From positions 1 to 44,003 of the forward strand of contig JANYDU010000008.1 in the NCBI GenBank assembly GCA_025359805.1: 44,003 bases of DNA, given 5' to 3'. The notes beneath the pieces were generated by a model. The model had not been told where the DNA came from. It saw nothing but the letters and a program-made list of their open reading frames with translations, and searched no databases. The DNA comes from Bacteroidota bacterium. Lineage in GTDB: Bacteria; Bacteroidota; Bacteroidia; UKL13-3. The position numbers were made by a program, and so were the translations under genes. This document shows, in pieces, positions 43,842 through 44,003 of the stretch. Each line of letters begins with the position of its first letter. The stretch's first letter is position 1.

Positions 43842-44003
43842 ATGAAAAAGTTATACATTTATCTTTTATTCTCATGTACTTTGTTTTTATCAAAAGTAAA
43901 TGCACAGTCGCCAATGTTTTATACGGGTAATACAAACTCTCCGAGTAATTCCTTTCCTTTTTCTACTTCAGGAAAAGGAGTGCAGTCTCTCATTGCTCCT
44001 GGA
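43842..44003 (+). CDS. Exported protein, 5' part only (cut by window end)
   Basis: The first 54 codons of a gene continuing beyond the window. Signal peptide MKKLYIYLLFSCTLFLSKVN then AQ, followed by a Ser/Asn-rich stretch SPMFYTGNTNSPSNSFPFST. The style, and the T9SS neighbour upstream, suggest another T9SS cargo protein, but the C-terminus is not visible and no function can be given. Confidence 0.7.
   Translation, partial: MKKLYIYLLFSCTLFLSKVNAQSPMFYTGNTNSPSNSFPFSTSGKGVQSLIAPG

Noticed and set aside
1..44003. CRISPR array, insertion sequence, prophage or toxin-antitoxin locus
   Set aside because: No spaced direct repeats, transposase, integrase or phage structural genes were found. The small XRE genes pair with a membrane protein or face a barrel operon, not with a toxin.

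Overview
The window is an ordinary-looking chromosomal stretch of an AT-rich member of the Bacteroidota. The phylum call rests on several independent signs: a PorX-type response regulator with a PglZ output domain, the lpxC-fabZ fusion, a type A and a type B type IX secretion (T9SS) C-terminal signal, a giant PKD-repeat adhesin-like protein, M1 peptidase and PorT-like barrel families typical of the phylum, and promoters of the Bacteroidota type (TTTG, about 20 bases, TAnnTTTG) in place of E. coli -35/-10 boxes. The order or family cannot be fixed from this window.

Layout. 1-2141: tRNA-Lys with its terminator, then porX on the minus strand. 2199-7437: plus-strand envelope operon HD phosphohydrolase, lpxD, lpxC/fabZ, lpxA, orphan ABC ATPase. 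7485-9824: four START/SRPBCC-fold proteins and an ArsR-type repressor; the last four genes form one overlapping operon behind a promoter bracketed by two mirror-image palindromes. 9957-12686: guaA and a periplasmic-binding-fold protein. 12689-14424: minus-strand DUF2147, alpha/beta hydrolase, ogt. 14494-15219: the decayed 5' end of a substrate-binding-protein gene, then a fatty-acid-hydroxylase-type membrane protein. 15296-18616: secreted protein of unknown function, fabI and a divergent M1 peptidase. 18668-26749 (minus strand): lipoprotein, acidic protein, a dihydroorotase homologue lacking its HxH metal site, a BatA/VWA protein, a membrane protein/XRE pair with palindromic promoter sites, a Cys-rich secreted protein, VIT1/CCC1 transporter, EEP nuclease/phosphatase and a second XRE regulator. 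26891-28888: tight three-gene operon barrel, Cys-rich lipoprotein, barrel. 28979-31505: VWA protein, cupin, Zn phospholipase C/P1-nuclease-like protein. 31579-31994: interrupted small membrane-protein ORF and tRNA-Leu. 32095-37452: aldose epimerase, CtlX hydrolase, arginine-decarboxylase-family protein, dnaG. 37532-44003: giant PKD protein, a T9SS cargo protein, and the start of another secreted protein cut by the window end.

How the genes fit together. The left third holds lipid A synthesis (lpxD, lpxC, lpxA), fatty acid dehydration (fabZ), and further on enoyl reduction (fabI): outer-membrane supply. porX and the T9SS cargo proteins belong to the secretion and gliding programme. Adjacent CtlX and decarboxylase genes suggest guanidino-amino-acid handling. 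No phage, insertion sequence, plasmid or CRISPR element was seen. The least familiar elements are the XRE-linked barrel/Cys-rich lipoprotein/barrel operon (26513-28888), the ArsR/SRPBCC operon with paired operators (8119-9824), and the metal-site-deficient dihydroorotase homologue in a BatA operon (19373-23362).
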